Assembly (NCBI RefSeq): GCF_005503145.1
Contig: NZ_SCNV01000006.1
Span: 62,001-126,000 of the forward strand
From: Burkholderia sp. 4M9327F10
GTDB taxonomy: Bacteria > Pseudomonadota > Gammaproteobacteria > Burkholderiales > Burkholderiaceae
Reading direction: 5' to 3'
Length of the DNA: 64,000 nucleotides
Part shown: positions 53,785 through 61,991 of the stretch, piece by piece
Layout of the letters: each line of letters starts with the position of its first letter
Position numbering within the stretch: the first letter of the stretch is position 1
The notes under the pieces: generated by a model
Databases searched by the model: none
Told to the model about the DNA's origin: nothing
What the model saw: the letters and a program-made list of their open reading frames with translations, nothing else
Program-made: the position numbers and the translations under genes

Positions 53785-54285
53785 ATGGATTCGATGTTGG
53801 GTCGAATTGTTGCAACCGTCCTTACCCTCATGGCTATCGGCGCTGCAGTCGTCTACATTCACGGCGGTTTTTCGTGGAACAAGAATGCCACCGTGGCGAG
53901 TGACATCACATGGGTTGTGACGAATGCGCGCACCCAGTTTTCGCAGAACAGCAACGGCTATACCAACTTCATAAACGGCAATCTGGCAGCGATGAACAAC
54001 TCGGCCGTTTTCCCGCCGGACATGGTGCGCAACGGAGTGCTCATCGACGCGTGGGGTAACGACGTAACCGTCAGCAGCGCCGGGAATGCGTCTGAGGGTG
54101 TCATTGCGTTCGGCGGCGGTGGATCGGAAACCGTCGAGCAGTGCTCGAACGTCGTAACTACGCTCAGGGACTACGTGAGCCTGCAAGTCGGCGGAACGAC
54201 GTTCACGCAAGCAACGTTGCCGGACTCTGTCTCGGCGGGCAATGCCTGTGGCAATGGCCTCACGATTACGTTGACGTTCCAGTAA
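53785..54285 (+). CDS. pilS: PilS-like major pilin (type IVb prepilin)
   Basis: A 166-residue prepilin. A six-residue leader MDSMLG is followed by the hydrophobic helix RIVATVLTLMAIGAAVVYIHGG and a globular pilin domain with a terminal Cys pair (VEQCSNVV, AGNACGNGL). The usual Glu at +5 of the mature protein is missing. The same leader pattern occurs in PilV. It forms the thin pilus used for mating in liquid. GGGAG precedes the start. Confidence 0.85.
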   Translation: MDSMLGRIVATVLTLMAIGAAVVYIHGGFSWNKNATVASDITWVVTNARTQFSQNSNGYTNFINGNLAAMNNSAVFPPDMVRNGVLIDAWGNDVTVSSAGNASEGVIAFGGGGSETVEQCSNVVTTLRDYVSLQVGGTTFTQATLPDSVSAGNACGNGLTITLTFQ

Positions 54286-54346
54286 GTGTCGAAGCGTCTG
54301 CGCAGATGATGCCGTCAAACAATATGTTGATCGCGAGGAGCGAGTA

Positions 54347-55339
54347 ATGGTCGAAGTCGAGCAGCCCCTGGAATCATACCTGGGCGATATGTCGTTCTCC
54401 GACCTGTACCTCGAACCGAACGGACAGGCCTGGTACAAGACCAGCCCGTCTGACCGGGAGCGGCATGCGCTCGAATCCGGGGCACTCGAGGAATCGCGGG
54501 CCCTTCGTGAGCACCTGCAGAGCCATCGCACGGGGCTGGACTTCCGCACCGAGTGGCAAGGGGTCGCACTTCGTGTCCAGCGGATTGAGACCCTCGACGG
54601 GGACGTATATGTGGGCCGCCGTCTGCTGCCACGTCCGATCGCATGGAGCGAACTCGGCTACCCGCCACGCCTGCGCGATCAACTCATGACCGAGGCGTTC
54701 TCCAAGGGCGGTCTTGTGCTGTTTAGCGGTGGCACAGGCGATGGCAAGTCGATGTCCCAGGCATCGTGGCTGGTTCAGCGGCTTTGCACATTCGGCGGGA
54801 CGGGCTGGACGATCGAGAATCCCGTGGAGATCGTGCTGCAGGGAAAGCACGGATCAGGGAAAGTCGTTGGCACGTGCTATCAGACAGAGATCCGCAGCGA
54901 CGCAGAGTTTGGCCCTGAAATCCAGCGTCTGTTGCGCGCTGCGCCCAACGTGATCATGCTGGGTGAGATCCGCGCCCGAGACGCGGCAGCTCAAGCGATT
55001 CTTGCGGGTACAAGCGGACATCTTGTGTCTTCGACCATTCACGCGAACAACGTGACGACGGCGCTTGAGCGCACGAAAAACATGATGCGCGAGTCGGGGC
55101 TCGACACATCCATGATGGCCGATGCCCTGTCGGCGGTAATTCACCAGCGGCTTATGAGCATGCGTACGCCATCGGGAGAAAGGAGGATATTCCTCACCGT
55201 TACGCCCCTGATCATTGCCGGCGCACAGAACGAAACGTCGATCCGCGTGCATATACGTAAGGGCGACTTCTCGCAGCTTACTTCCGAAATCGAACGACAG
55301 AAACGCTTGATATGGGCCGCGGACGGAGGGCCGATCTGA
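54347..55339 (+). CDS. PilT/DotB-type ATPase inside the pil operon
   Basis: A 330-residue AAA-type secretion ATPase with Walker A GGTGDGKS (128-135), Asp box TIENPVEIV, Walker B NVIMLGEIRARDAA and His box GHLVSSTIH. By length and motifs it is of the PilT/DotB group and not the longer PilQ group. R64 PilT is a transglycosylase-like protein, so this gene is not its equivalent by name. It may be a pilus retraction motor. The true DotB is encoded separately at 59648, so the element has three such ATPases. Confidence 0.85.
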   Translation: MVEVEQPLESYLGDMSFSDLYLEPNGQAWYKTSPSDRERHALESGALEESRALREHLQSHRTGLDFRTEWQGVALRVQRIETLDGDVYVGRRLLPRPIAWSELGYPPRLRDQLMTEAFSKGGLVLFSGGTGDGKSMSQASWLVQRLCTFGGTGWTIENPVEIVLQGKHGSGKVVGTCYQTEIRSDAEFGPEIQRLLRAAPNVIMLGEIRARDAAAQAILAGTSGHLVSSTIHANNVTTALERTKNMMRESGLDTSMMADALSAVIHQRLMSMRTPSGERRIFLTVTPLIIAGAQNETSIRVHIRKGDFSQLTSEIERQKRLIWAADGGPI

Positions 55340-55819
55340 ATGGGCTTCGCCATTCTGCCGCTGATCGCCGTGCTGTTCTTCGTCGGTATTGAAGCGCAAA
55401 CCGGGCAATTGGCCCTGTCGGTTGCCGGCGCGGGCGTGCAAGGCCGCATGGGCAACCTGGCGGCGATCTACGCCCAGGAAGCGGAAGTATTTGCGACCGC
55501 CTGTCAAAACGCAGCGTTCGCCATGCCTGGCCTCATCAGTTCAAGCATCACGGTCACGTTGCCCGCGGGTGTGCTCGTACCGAGCGGGGCGGTATGCATG
55601 ACGACCTCTGCAGGCGGAGGGACCCGAAACATCTTCGCCTATACACCGGCGGTGCCAGGCGAGGCCGGTCAAGTGGTCTCGGATACGCAGTACAGCGCGG
55701 CCTGGTACCAGGTGCGGACCGCTGGACAGGCGGTTAACGTGGTCAGCAGTCTGACATCGGCGGTACCGGCGACGATCCCGACCAGATCACTGCTGAGCTG
55801 GTTGCAGGTCAACCCATAA
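55340..55819 (+). CDS. PilM-like small membrane protein of type IVb pilus
   Basis: A 159-residue protein starting directly after the ATPase stop (GGAGGG upstream). N-terminal membrane helix GFAILPLIAVLFFVGIEAQ, then a domain resembling the short R64-type PilM (PilM_2/IM_PilM): GRMGNLAAIYAQEAEVF, ATACQNAAFAMPG and a C-terminal PATIPTRSLLSWLQV. Its role in thin pili is poorly known. It could also be read as a minor pilin, since length and N-terminus allow that. Confidence 0.6.
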   Translation: MGFAILPLIAVLFFVGIEAQTGQLALSVAGAGVQGRMGNLAAIYAQEAEVFATACQNAAFAMPGLISSSITVTLPAGVLVPSGAVCMTTSAGGGTRNIFAYTPAVPGEAGQVVSDTQYSAAWYQVRTAGQAVNVVSSLTSAVPATIPTRSLLSWLQVNP

Positions 55820-55831
55820 GGAAGCGGGAAG

Positions 55832-57121
55832 ATGGATGCAATTCTTGGGTACATAGTTGCGCTCACCCTATCGATGCTCGGCATCGTCGGCTTCATTCCA
55901 TGGGCAAAGATGGGCGTCACCAATGTGCAGACCGCGGCTATCGCAAGCCAGCAGCTTATCGTTGACAAGGCTGTGTCGCTCTACGTGCAGGATAACGCGG
56001 CCGCTATCGCGGCGCAGACACCGCCAGTAACAATCACGATTGCGATGCTGACCACGGCCAACTATCTGCCGGCAGGCTTTTCGGCAACGAATTCGTATGG
56101 GCAAACCTGGGAGGCGCAGGTTCTGCAACCCACACCGGGCGAGCTGCAGACGCTTGTTACCTCGCAGGGCGGCCGGGCGATTACCAACACGCAGCAACTC
56201 GTCCAGATCGCTGCCCAGTCGGGTGCGCAAGGGGGATTCGTCCCGTACGCGAATCAGGCAGGGGACCCGACCATGACGCCGACCAACGCCTACGGGGCGT
56301 ACGGTTCCTGGAAGCTCGCGCTGACCGGTTATACGAATCCCGGCAGCGGCCATCTGGCATCGTTGCTCGCGTTCAGCGGCGCGCAGGCCAACAGCAACTA
56401 CCTCTACCGCGTCTCGGTCCCGGGCCAGCCGCAGTTGAATGACATGCAGACCGACCTGGGTCTGACCGATACGGGTGGTACCGCGCACAACATCACCGGG
56501 GTGGCCACCGCCACAGCGTCTACTTTTTCGGCAAACGGCGCCGGTGAACTGGATTCGGACCAGGGCGGTTCGCTGGAGCTGGGCGGCAACGCGAGTACCG
56601 CCGGGACAGGCACTCCGTATATCAACTTTCACCAGGCGGGCCAGGGCGTGCAGAACTACAACGTCCGCATGCAAAACGACGCCAACAATCACCTGACCAT
56701 CAGCGCCGCGACAGCGAATGGGGCAGGGCTTCAGGTCAACGGAACGCTTCAGTTGGCGAATATCGCCAACAATGGTGCGTCTTGCGCGTCCAATGGTCTC
56801 GTTGCCGCTAATTCGGATGGCAGCGGACAGATGTTCTCGTGCGTGCGTGGCGCATGGACACCGATTGGCGGCACATGGGTGCGCATGGCGGTTAATGCGG
56901 TATCGAATGGCTCGGTTGTGCCGCAGCCAACCTGCTCGTCTCCCGGGGTGCCAAAGATTGAGCTTGCCGCGGAGAACTTCTTCGTGGACGACACAGCCAC
57001 CGTCAATATGAGCGCAACCGCGAACGGATCGAACTGGGATATCTCGATCGTCGACGGTACCACGCCCACAGGTACGCCAATATCCGGACAGGCTCTTGCC
57101 GAAACATATTGTGAATTCTAA
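55832..57121 (+). CDS. pilV: PilV-like minor pilin/tip adhesin
   Basis: A 429-residue prepilin with leader MDAILG, followed by YIVALTLSMLGIVGFIPW. The N-terminal two thirds form the PilV constant-type region with GAYGSWKLALTGYTNPGSGHLASLLAF and tail-fibre-like GTPYINFHQAGQG and YNVRMQNDANNHLTI. The C-terminus (about 340 to 429) has FSCVRGAWTPIGGTW and paired Cys. In R64 the C-terminus is swapped by the Rci shufflon to choose recipients; here I find no sfx-type repeats or recombinase, and two secreted paralogues follow instead. Confidence 0.85.
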   Translation: MDAILGYIVALTLSMLGIVGFIPWAKMGVTNVQTAAIASQQLIVDKAVSLYVQDNAAAIAAQTPPVTITIAMLTTANYLPAGFSATNSYGQTWEAQVLQPTPGELQTLVTSQGGRAITNTQQLVQIAAQSGAQGGFVPYANQAGDPTMTPTNAYGAYGSWKLALTGYTNPGSGHLASLLAFSGAQANSNYLYRVSVPGQPQLNDMQTDLGLTDTGGTAHNITGVATATASTFSANGAGELDSDQGGSLELGGNASTAGTGTPYINFHQAGQGVQNYNVRMQNDANNHLTISAATANGAGLQVNGTLQLANIANNGASCASNGLVAANSDGSGQMFSCVRGAWTPIGGTWVRMAVNAVSNGSVVPQPTCSSPGVPKIELAAENFFVDDTATVNMSATANGSNWDISIVDGTTPTGTPISGQALAETYCEF

Positions 57122-57132
57122 GGAATAAAACG

Positions 57133-57987
57133 ATGAGACAACTGAGATTCGTACTGCTTATTATAACGATCGCGACGGGGTTATTTTCCGGCCATTCAGC
57201 CTTTGCGCAATCCGCTGCGGGGTGCGGGGCGGGCAATCAGGACTCGACGTGCCTCGGACGCGTGACGGCCACGCCGCAAACACCGCCAACATGCTCGACG
57301 GCAGCAGGCTGGACAACCGTGGTGCCTGCACAATGGATCGGCTCGCAATATTCCGCGCCGCAGTGTAACTACCAGGCACCTCCGTCGCCGTGTCCGGATG
57401 GCGATACAACAACCTCGCCGGCTTCATGGAACGGGAGCCAATGGGTCGATCCAGTATGCGCAGCACCTGCTCCGCCTTCTTGTCCGAGCGGATTTCAATG
57501 CGGCATGGACGGAAATCCCTATGCTGGTTTTATTGGGTACTGTGGGTACTCGTTCGATGGACTGGGCCGTAATGGACGTGTTACATGGAACACCCCCTAT
57601 TTTCAATGTGCCACAACACTGGCCGGCGCATCCGCTCAAACCGGAAGACAACTCACAACCCAAGGATACTCTCCACAGACATGGTTTTACTTGCAGTTTG
57701 CCAACTCGAATACGTGCATAAACTGTACTGCTGAAACATACGCAGGAACGGCTGTTCCATCTGGCACAGTTTTGCAGGAAGTCTACTTGAATTTCAATTC
57801 AGGCTGGACTGGGGCGATCGTCTATCAGGGAACTCCCAGCAATCTCGTTAATACCGGGTATACCGCTCCCAACCCTCAGTCGTCTACATGGGTATTTTAT
57901 TGCCCATCGACGTATCCGAATCTGAATTACGCAACCGTCGCAGCATATGCGGATAGCAATCCGTCGTTGATCGAGTGCTCGCATTAA
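57133..57987 (+). CDS. secreted Cys-rich protein, tandem paralogue 1
   Basis: A 284-residue exported protein (signal ends near SAFA). Residues about 26 to 135 form a conserved Cys-rich module (CGAGNQDSTCLGRV, WIGSQYSAPQCNYQAP, CPDGDTTTSPASWNGS, CPSGFQC) nearly identical to paralogue 2. Residues about 140 to 245 are unlike paralogue 2 and encoded by AT-richer DNA. The tail YATVAAYADSNPSLIEC is again related. This constant-variable-constant layout right after pilV suggests pilus-tip or surface adhesins. AAGGA precedes the start. Confidence 0.72.
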   Translation: MRQLRFVLLIITIATGLFSGHSAFAQSAAGCGAGNQDSTCLGRVTATPQTPPTCSTAAGWTTVVPAQWIGSQYSAPQCNYQAPPSPCPDGDTTTSPASWNGSQWVDPVCAAPAPPSCPSGFQCGMDGNPYAGFIGYCGYSFDGLGRNGRVTWNTPYFQCATTLAGASAQTGRQLTTQGYSPQTWFYLQFANSNTCINCTAETYAGTAVPSGTVLQEVYLNFNSGWTGAIVYQGTPSNLVNTGYTAPNPQSSTWVFYCPSTYPNLNYATVAAYADSNPSLIECSH

Positions 57988-58007
57988 ATGGCACCTAAAG
58001 ATAGAGG

Positions 58008-58042
58008 CCGGGAAGTGCGTGCGGCTCTTATGTGCTTCCCGG
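58008..58042. repeat. inverted repeat between the two paralogues
   Basis: CCGGGAAG and CTTCCCGG separated by 19 bases, followed by AATATTTTG. A possible terminator or attenuator that separates expression of the two paralogues. Confidence 0.45.
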
Positions 58043-58070
58043 AATATTTTGACTTTGATGGAGAGAAACA

Positions 58071-58910
58071 ATGAGGCGATGGAGATTCGCGCTGGTTGTC
58101 GTGACGCTTGTGACGGGGATATTTGCCGGTCATTCAGCCTTTGCTCAATCGGCGGCGGGATGCGGAGCGGGTAATCAGGACTCGACGTGTCTCGGACGCG
58201 TGACAGCTGCGCCGCAGACACCGCCGGCATGCTCGACAGCGGCAGGCTGGACGACCGTGGCGCCGGCGCAATGGATCGGTTCGCAATATTCGGCGCCGCA
58301 GTGTAACTACCAGGCGCCACCACCGCCGTGCCCAGACGGGGATACGACAACCTCTCCGGCTTCATGGAATGGGAGCGAATGGATCGGGCCTACCTGCGCA
58401 GCACCTCCTCCGCCTTCCTGCCCAAGCGGATTTCAATGCGCCGCGGACGGAAATCCGTATGCGTATTTGATCGGCTACTGCGGTGAGACCAAGCAGCGGA
58501 CGATTCTGCATGTTACACAATACTGGTTTAGTTGCACGCCATCGATGGCTGGTGCGGTTCGAGTCATTCAGGAAGGTAACCTATATAACGGGAACGGAAC
58601 AACTGACTATTGGAATACGCCAAGCTCTTTTATAAAAACCATCTATGAAGCGTGGACTAACAACGCCCCGTATGAAAACGCCCCTGGACCTGCGGGTACG
58701 GTCGTTCAAAGCGTCAGTATACTTTGGGGAAATATCATCTGGTCGCCAGGTGATTCGGGTTCAACCGCGAATTCATTCTTTGAGGGACAAGCGGGCAACG
58801 GGAGCAACGAAGGTTGGACTCTTGCTTGTCCGGCCGCCCATCCAACGATTAATTTCTCAACTGTCGCTGCATACGGCGAGAGCAACCCAGCGTTGATAGA
58901 GTGCCAGTGA
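58071..58910 (+). CDS. secreted Cys-rich protein, tandem paralogue 2
   Basis: A 279-residue exported protein. From about residue 20 to 133 it is almost the same as paralogue 1 (differences such as PPPPC for PPSPC), then diverges completely (YCGETKQRTILHVTQYWFSC onward), and returns to a related tail FSTVAAYGESNPALIEC. GGAGAG precedes the ATG. It ends before a terminator-like hairpin and a transposase remnant, suggesting the array once extended or was rearranged here. Confidence 0.72.
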   Translation: MRRWRFALVVVTLVTGIFAGHSAFAQSAAGCGAGNQDSTCLGRVTAAPQTPPACSTAAGWTTVAPAQWIGSQYSAPQCNYQAPPPPCPDGDTTTSPASWNGSEWIGPTCAAPPPPSCPSGFQCAADGNPYAYLIGYCGETKQRTILHVTQYWFSCTPSMAGAVRVIQEGNLYNGNGTTDYWNTPSSFIKTIYEAWTNNAPYENAPGPAGTVVQSVSILWGNIIWSPGDSGSTANSFFEGQAGNGSNEGWTLACPAAHPTINFSTVAAYGESNPALIECQ

Positions 58911-58963
58911 TGTGTATGAAGAGCGTCCTGCTAGGCGCTCAGACTGCCGACAAACTATGAGTT

Positions 58964-58990
58964 CAAAGCCTAGCCTTGCGCCGGGCTTTG
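58964..58990 (+). terminator. terminator-like hairpin after the paralogue array
   Basis: CAAAGCC and GGCTTTG with a 13-base loop, then TCGTTTATT. A smaller hairpin GAGCG/CGCTC lies just before it (58921-58940). The T-run is imperfect. Confidence 0.45.
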
Positions 58991-58999
58991 TCGTTTATT

Positions 59000-59188
59000 G
59001 GGCATGCGAAGGTGGCGCACCCGCACTACGCGGATAACGGGCATCCAGCGTTTGATCCGGTGCTGGTGTTCCGGCCGCTGTTCGTCCGCTACATGTTCGA
59101 GGCGTGCGGCGAACGCGAGCTCGTACGAGAGGTTCGGGTCAACGTGGCCTACCGTTGGTTTGCACGGCTGCCCACAGCGACTCATCAG
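59000..59188 (+). pseudogene. remnant of an IS1182-type transposase (DUF772 N-terminal region)
   Basis: Only about 63 residues remain: HYADNGHPAFDPVLVFRPLF, GERELVREVRVNVAYRWFARL. This matches the N-terminal part of DUF772 transposases; the start, catalytic DDE core and end are missing. No terminal inverted repeats were recognised. The downstream sequence in the same frame has no similarity. It marks an old insertion between the pil array and the icmT-dotB-dotD genes. Confidence 0.65.
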
Positions 59189-59381
59189 CGCACTGCGGAT
59201 CTCGATTGCCCCAAAATTCGGGCCTTACGCCTTGATCTACCCAGCCCGAAAAATAAAATCCCACGCCCCCGAAAACGTAAGATTAGTCAGCAATCCGGGC
59301 TCCGCTGCGCACGCGGTTTTTTTCATATACGGATGGTTGCTCAAGCTGCGAGGTTGCCAACGCTCACCAACGCAACGCCCT

Positions 59382-59651
59382 TCACTCATAAAACCTCCGA
59401 TGATGCCACCACGCCCGCCCATGAACCACCGTCCCGCGCAACGCATGGCGGATCGCACGCATCAAAACGGGCAGGGTATAACCCTTCTTTTCCATCAGAT
59501 AGAACCCGACAATCGCCAGCAGTGCCGCGGCGAACGTCCATTTACGCGGATAGTAGAGGGCAATCAGAATCGGAAAATAGCCCCGCGCGTCAATACCCAT
59601 AATGCGCGGCGTAAGCGACGCATCTCGCCAGATAGAGCGGCGTACTTTCAT
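59382..59651 (-). CDS. icmT: IcmT/TraK-like small membrane protein of the type IVB system
   Basis: An 89-residue protein with the IcmT pattern: SIWRDASLTPRIMGIDARGYFPILIALY, then WTFAAALLAIVGFYLMEKKGYT and a basic tail. Two hydrophobic segments. IcmT (TraK in IncI) is a required small part of Dot/Icm and related conjugation systems. Its ATG overlaps the dotB stop, so it is the third gene of a dotD-dotB-icmT operon on the minus strand. Confidence 0.82.
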   Translation of the reverse strand: MKVRRSIWRDASLTPRIMGIDARGYFPILIALYYPRKWTFAAALLAIVGFYLMEKKGYTLPVLMRAIRHALRGTVVHGRAWWHHRRFYE

Positions 59652-60763
59652 TCGTTGGATTCCCCCGCATAGCGCCGGAAGGCTTTCTCATCGATCAGTC
59701 CGCGATCGCGCAGATCGCGCAGGCCGGTCGTCATATCCTGCTTCTTGTCCGCCACAAGCTTGCGCAACAACGCACCCCATTGCGTATAGGGCATGTCGCT
59801 CATTTGCCGCTTGATCTCACTGTCGAAATAGAGGAATTCGCGCACTGCCACGCGGTTTCCGTCGAGCGTCGGCACGAGAATCTGCACGATGATCAGGCGC
59901 AGCGAGCCGAGAATCTTCGATGCGATGGCCGAATGCTGATCGGCGGGGAACACCTGGATGGCCCGGCTGATCGTCTCCGACACGCTTTCGGTGTGCATGG
60001 TCCCGTATGCGCCATGGCCCGTTAGCGCCGCTTCGACCATGGCGCCGATCGTTTCGGCGTCACGCGCCTCGCCGATGCCGATCAGCGTCGGCTTGCAGCG
60101 CATCGCATTGCGAATGCCTCGCGCGAAACTCGGAATATGCCGGCCGATCTGCATCTGGCGGATCTTCGGGCCTCTGTTTCTAACCTTGGTGAAAAGAAAT
60201 TCGATCGGATCTTCGTAGAGAAGGATCTTCACATCGCCGTTGTTCTCCGAAACGTCGGCGTAGAACGACGACATCAGCGTGGTCTTTCCGGATCCGGTCG
60301 GACCGCAGATCAACACAAGGCCGCGCGGCTGAAACAGGTTTTCGCGGATACCGGCTGGCAGTTGCAGCGAATCGAGGGAGGGCGGCGACTCCGGTATGGT
60401 CCGCATGGTGATGGACAAGCCGTCCTCGGCGTCGCCAATCTGGGCGCCCGCGATATTGACGCGGTAGCGGCTCATGTCGCGCTCGATCACGAATCGATAC
60501 GGGCGGTCGGCATCGTTGCCGCCCTTGATGACCCCGATCAGTTCGCTGCCGAACGAAACGGCGAGCAATGCCTTGATCTCCCCGTCCTTGATCGTGCGCT
60601 CAGTAAGGGCGACCTGACGGCCACGGATTTCTCCCCAGACCACATCACCAGTCTGGAACACGATATCGGACGAGCCGACGTTGCCGCAGTAGGCGAGAAA
60701 CGCCTGCAGATCGTGGACGCCGAAGTTCGCTTCGAGTTTGAACGGTTCCGGTGTACTGATCAT
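59648..60763 (-). CDS. dotB: DotB/TraJ-like type IVB secretion ATPase
   Basis: A 371-residue hexameric ATPase. Walker A GPTGSGKT at 154-161, Asp box LYEDPIEFL, Walker B PTLIGIGEARDAETI (with the GEARD form typical for DotB) and His box GHGAYGTMHTE. It is the cytoplasmic motor that docks to DotO in type IVB systems; TraJ is the IncI counterpart. The gene lies 13 bp after dotD. The neighbouring icmT and dotD confirm the assignment. Confidence 0.92.
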   Translation of the reverse strand: MISTPEPFKLEANFGVHDLQAFLAYCGNVGSSDIVFQTGDVVWGEIRGRQVALTERTIKDGEIKALLAVSFGSELIGVIKGGNDADRPYRFVIERDMSRYRVNIAGAQIGDAEDGLSITMRTIPESPPSLDSLQLPAGIRENLFQPRGLVLICGPTGSGKTTLMSSFYADVSENNGDVKILLYEDPIEFLFTKVRNRGPKIRQMQIGRHIPSFARGIRNAMRCKPTLIGIGEARDAETIGAMVEAALTGHGAYGTMHTESVSETISRAIQVFPADQHSAIASKILGSLRLIIVQILVPTLDGNRVAVREFLYFDSEIKRQMSDMPYTQWGALLRKLVADKKQDMTTGLRDLRDRGLIDEKAFRRYAGESNE

Positions 60764-60775
60764 CGCGAAGCCTTC

Positions 60776-61240
60776 CTAGATCGCACGGTAGTGCAACTCC
60801 AGTGCGTCGGTCTTCAGCACGACGTCGGCGCGCCCGCCCAGTTGCGTGCCGATGTTTTCGAGTACCTGCACGAAGCTCGTATTCGTCGCATTGATCGAAA
60901 TGGGCGCGGGAACAGGGCGCCCCATGACGGCAAACTTAAGCCCCTTCGCGTCGGCGATCTTGCGCAACACTTCGGGGGCATCACCCTGCCACTCGACGGT
61001 CACGAAATCCCCCGCGACAACGACGGTGCCAGTCTTGGGTACGACCGCCGAGATGCCTCCAGCACGGGAAATCTCCCCGAGCATGGCATCGATTCTATGA
61101 GCGGAGTCGTTTAGCTGTGTGTCGAGCATCTGGCCTGTTGCATCGACCGGCGCCGGCTGCGTCGCACAACCGGCAAAGCCGCAAGCCAATGCCGCAATAG
61201 CAATGCTCATAAATCGAATATGTTTAGCTCTATCTATCAT
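60776..61240 (-). CDS. dotD: DotD/TraH-like outer-membrane lipoprotein
   Basis: A 154-residue lipoprotein from ATG 61240 (GGGGTG upstream); Cys25 in GFAGC is the lipidated residue. The mature part has a helix (LDTQLNDSAHRIDAMLGEIS) and a secretin N-domain-like fold (VTVEWQGDAPEVLRKIADAKGLKF, VVLKTDALELHYR), as known for DotD. It forms the outer-membrane core with DotC and DotH. First gene of the minus-strand operon. Confidence 0.87.
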   Translation of the reverse strand: MIDRAKHIRFMSIAIAALACGFAGCATQPAPVDATGQMLDTQLNDSAHRIDAMLGEISRAGGISAVVPKTGTVVVAGDFVTVEWQGDAPEVLRKIADAKGLKFAVMGRPVPAPISINATNTSFVQVLENIGTQLGGRADVVLKTDALELHYRAI

Positions 61241-61267
61241 ATAGCCACACCCCGGCAATCGCTAAAA

Positions 61268-61307
61268 TTCTGTATCAATTATAACATACGAAATATTCAG
61301 CGAGCAA
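61268..61307 (-). promoter_or_regulatory. promoter with element-wide operator, copy 9, for dotD-dotB-icmT
   Basis: On the minus strand: -35 TTGCTC (61307-61302), 18-bp spacer, -10 TATAAT (61283-61278). The operator, on the plus strand TTCTGTAT-N10-ATACGAAA (61268-61293), covers the -10. The start codon is about 30 bp downstream. Confidence 0.65.
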
Positions 61308-61331
61308 GGTCTATAGCATGTCGGGAGGGGT

Positions 61332-61457
61332 ATGGAGCCAAACGACGCATTGACGCTACAGGCTCACGTATGTGGCCCGTTCGACGCGGGAAGGCCGCTC
61401 GGCTTGTGCCCGGAGGCGAGTGCACACCGGGACCGCATATCCGAGACGAACCACTAA
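61332..61457 (+). CDS. possible small protein
   Basis: A 41-residue frame (MEPNDALTLQAHVCGPF onward) preceded by GGGAGGGG at good spacing. No domain. It is supported only by the strong ribosome site; the rest of the 750-bp gap 61241-61991 is otherwise low in coding signal. Confidence 0.3.
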   Translation: MEPNDALTLQAHVCGPFDAGRPLGLCPEASAHRDRISETNH

Positions 61458-61520
61458 ACCGATTACCGGCGTCCTCATTGCTATGTACCCATATAACAAT
61501 TTGCATAGCCCAGGTCCTTC

Positions 61521-61781
61521 ATGAGCACAGAGAACAGACATACCCTGCCGCCAACACAGCGGGCAGGTGTAAGCCATCAACATGAAAACTATTCGCAATG
61601 CATGAGGAATACTTCGCTCCAGGTCCATATGGAAACGCGCAATCGTTTGCGCAAGGAATTAACGCGCTCCGATCACGTAATAGATCAGGAAATATTGCTC
61701 ATCTGCGTGGCGCCACTTGCGCCAGAACAATTAGAGTTACAAACAAAACGCATTGCATGCGCAGAAAAAATTGTTGCTTGA
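61521..61781 (+). CDS. possible small protein, unknown
   Basis: An 86-residue frame, charged, with a C-terminal part (LRKELTRSDHVIDQEILLICVAPLAPEQLEL) that could be helical. Weak ribosome site (CAGG). Base composition here is more AT-rich than in real genes nearby. Uncertain. Confidence 0.3.
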   Translation: MSTENRHTLPPTQRAGVSHQHENYSQCMRNTSLQVHMETRNRLRKELTRSDHVIDQEILLICVAPLAPEQLELQTKRIACAEKIVA

Positions 61782-61923
61782 TCTTCAGTTATCGCGCGAA
61801 CGAGTCGATAACGCGCTTATCCGTTAGTCCATCCGCTTTCCCGTTCCCTTTTCGGAAATCAGGTGCCGTACCTCCCGCATCTTCGTAACAGAATGCAAGC
61901 GTGCTTGACCGCACCGAAATTGC

Positions 61924-61978
61924 TTGACAGGCAAAAATATAGGGCAAATAATTTGTGTACCGTTATAACGATATAGAA
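61924..61978 (+). promoter_or_regulatory. promoter and weak element-wide operator, copy 10, for the XRE gene
   Basis: -35 TTGACA (61924-61929), 17-bp spacer, -10 AATAAT (61947-61952). Directly after it lies TTGTGTAC-N10-ATATAGAA (61953-61978), which keeps the spacing of the operator with weaker arms and a CGTTATAACG palindrome as spacer. The start codon is only 14 bp later. Confidence 0.5.
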
Positions 61979-61991
61979 CGAAGTCGGCCCT

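Noticed and set aside
55832..58910. A shufflon with invertible pilV segments
   Set aside because: I saw no repeated sfx-like inverted sites or Rci-type recombinase; the two following genes are same-strand complete genes with their own signal peptides.
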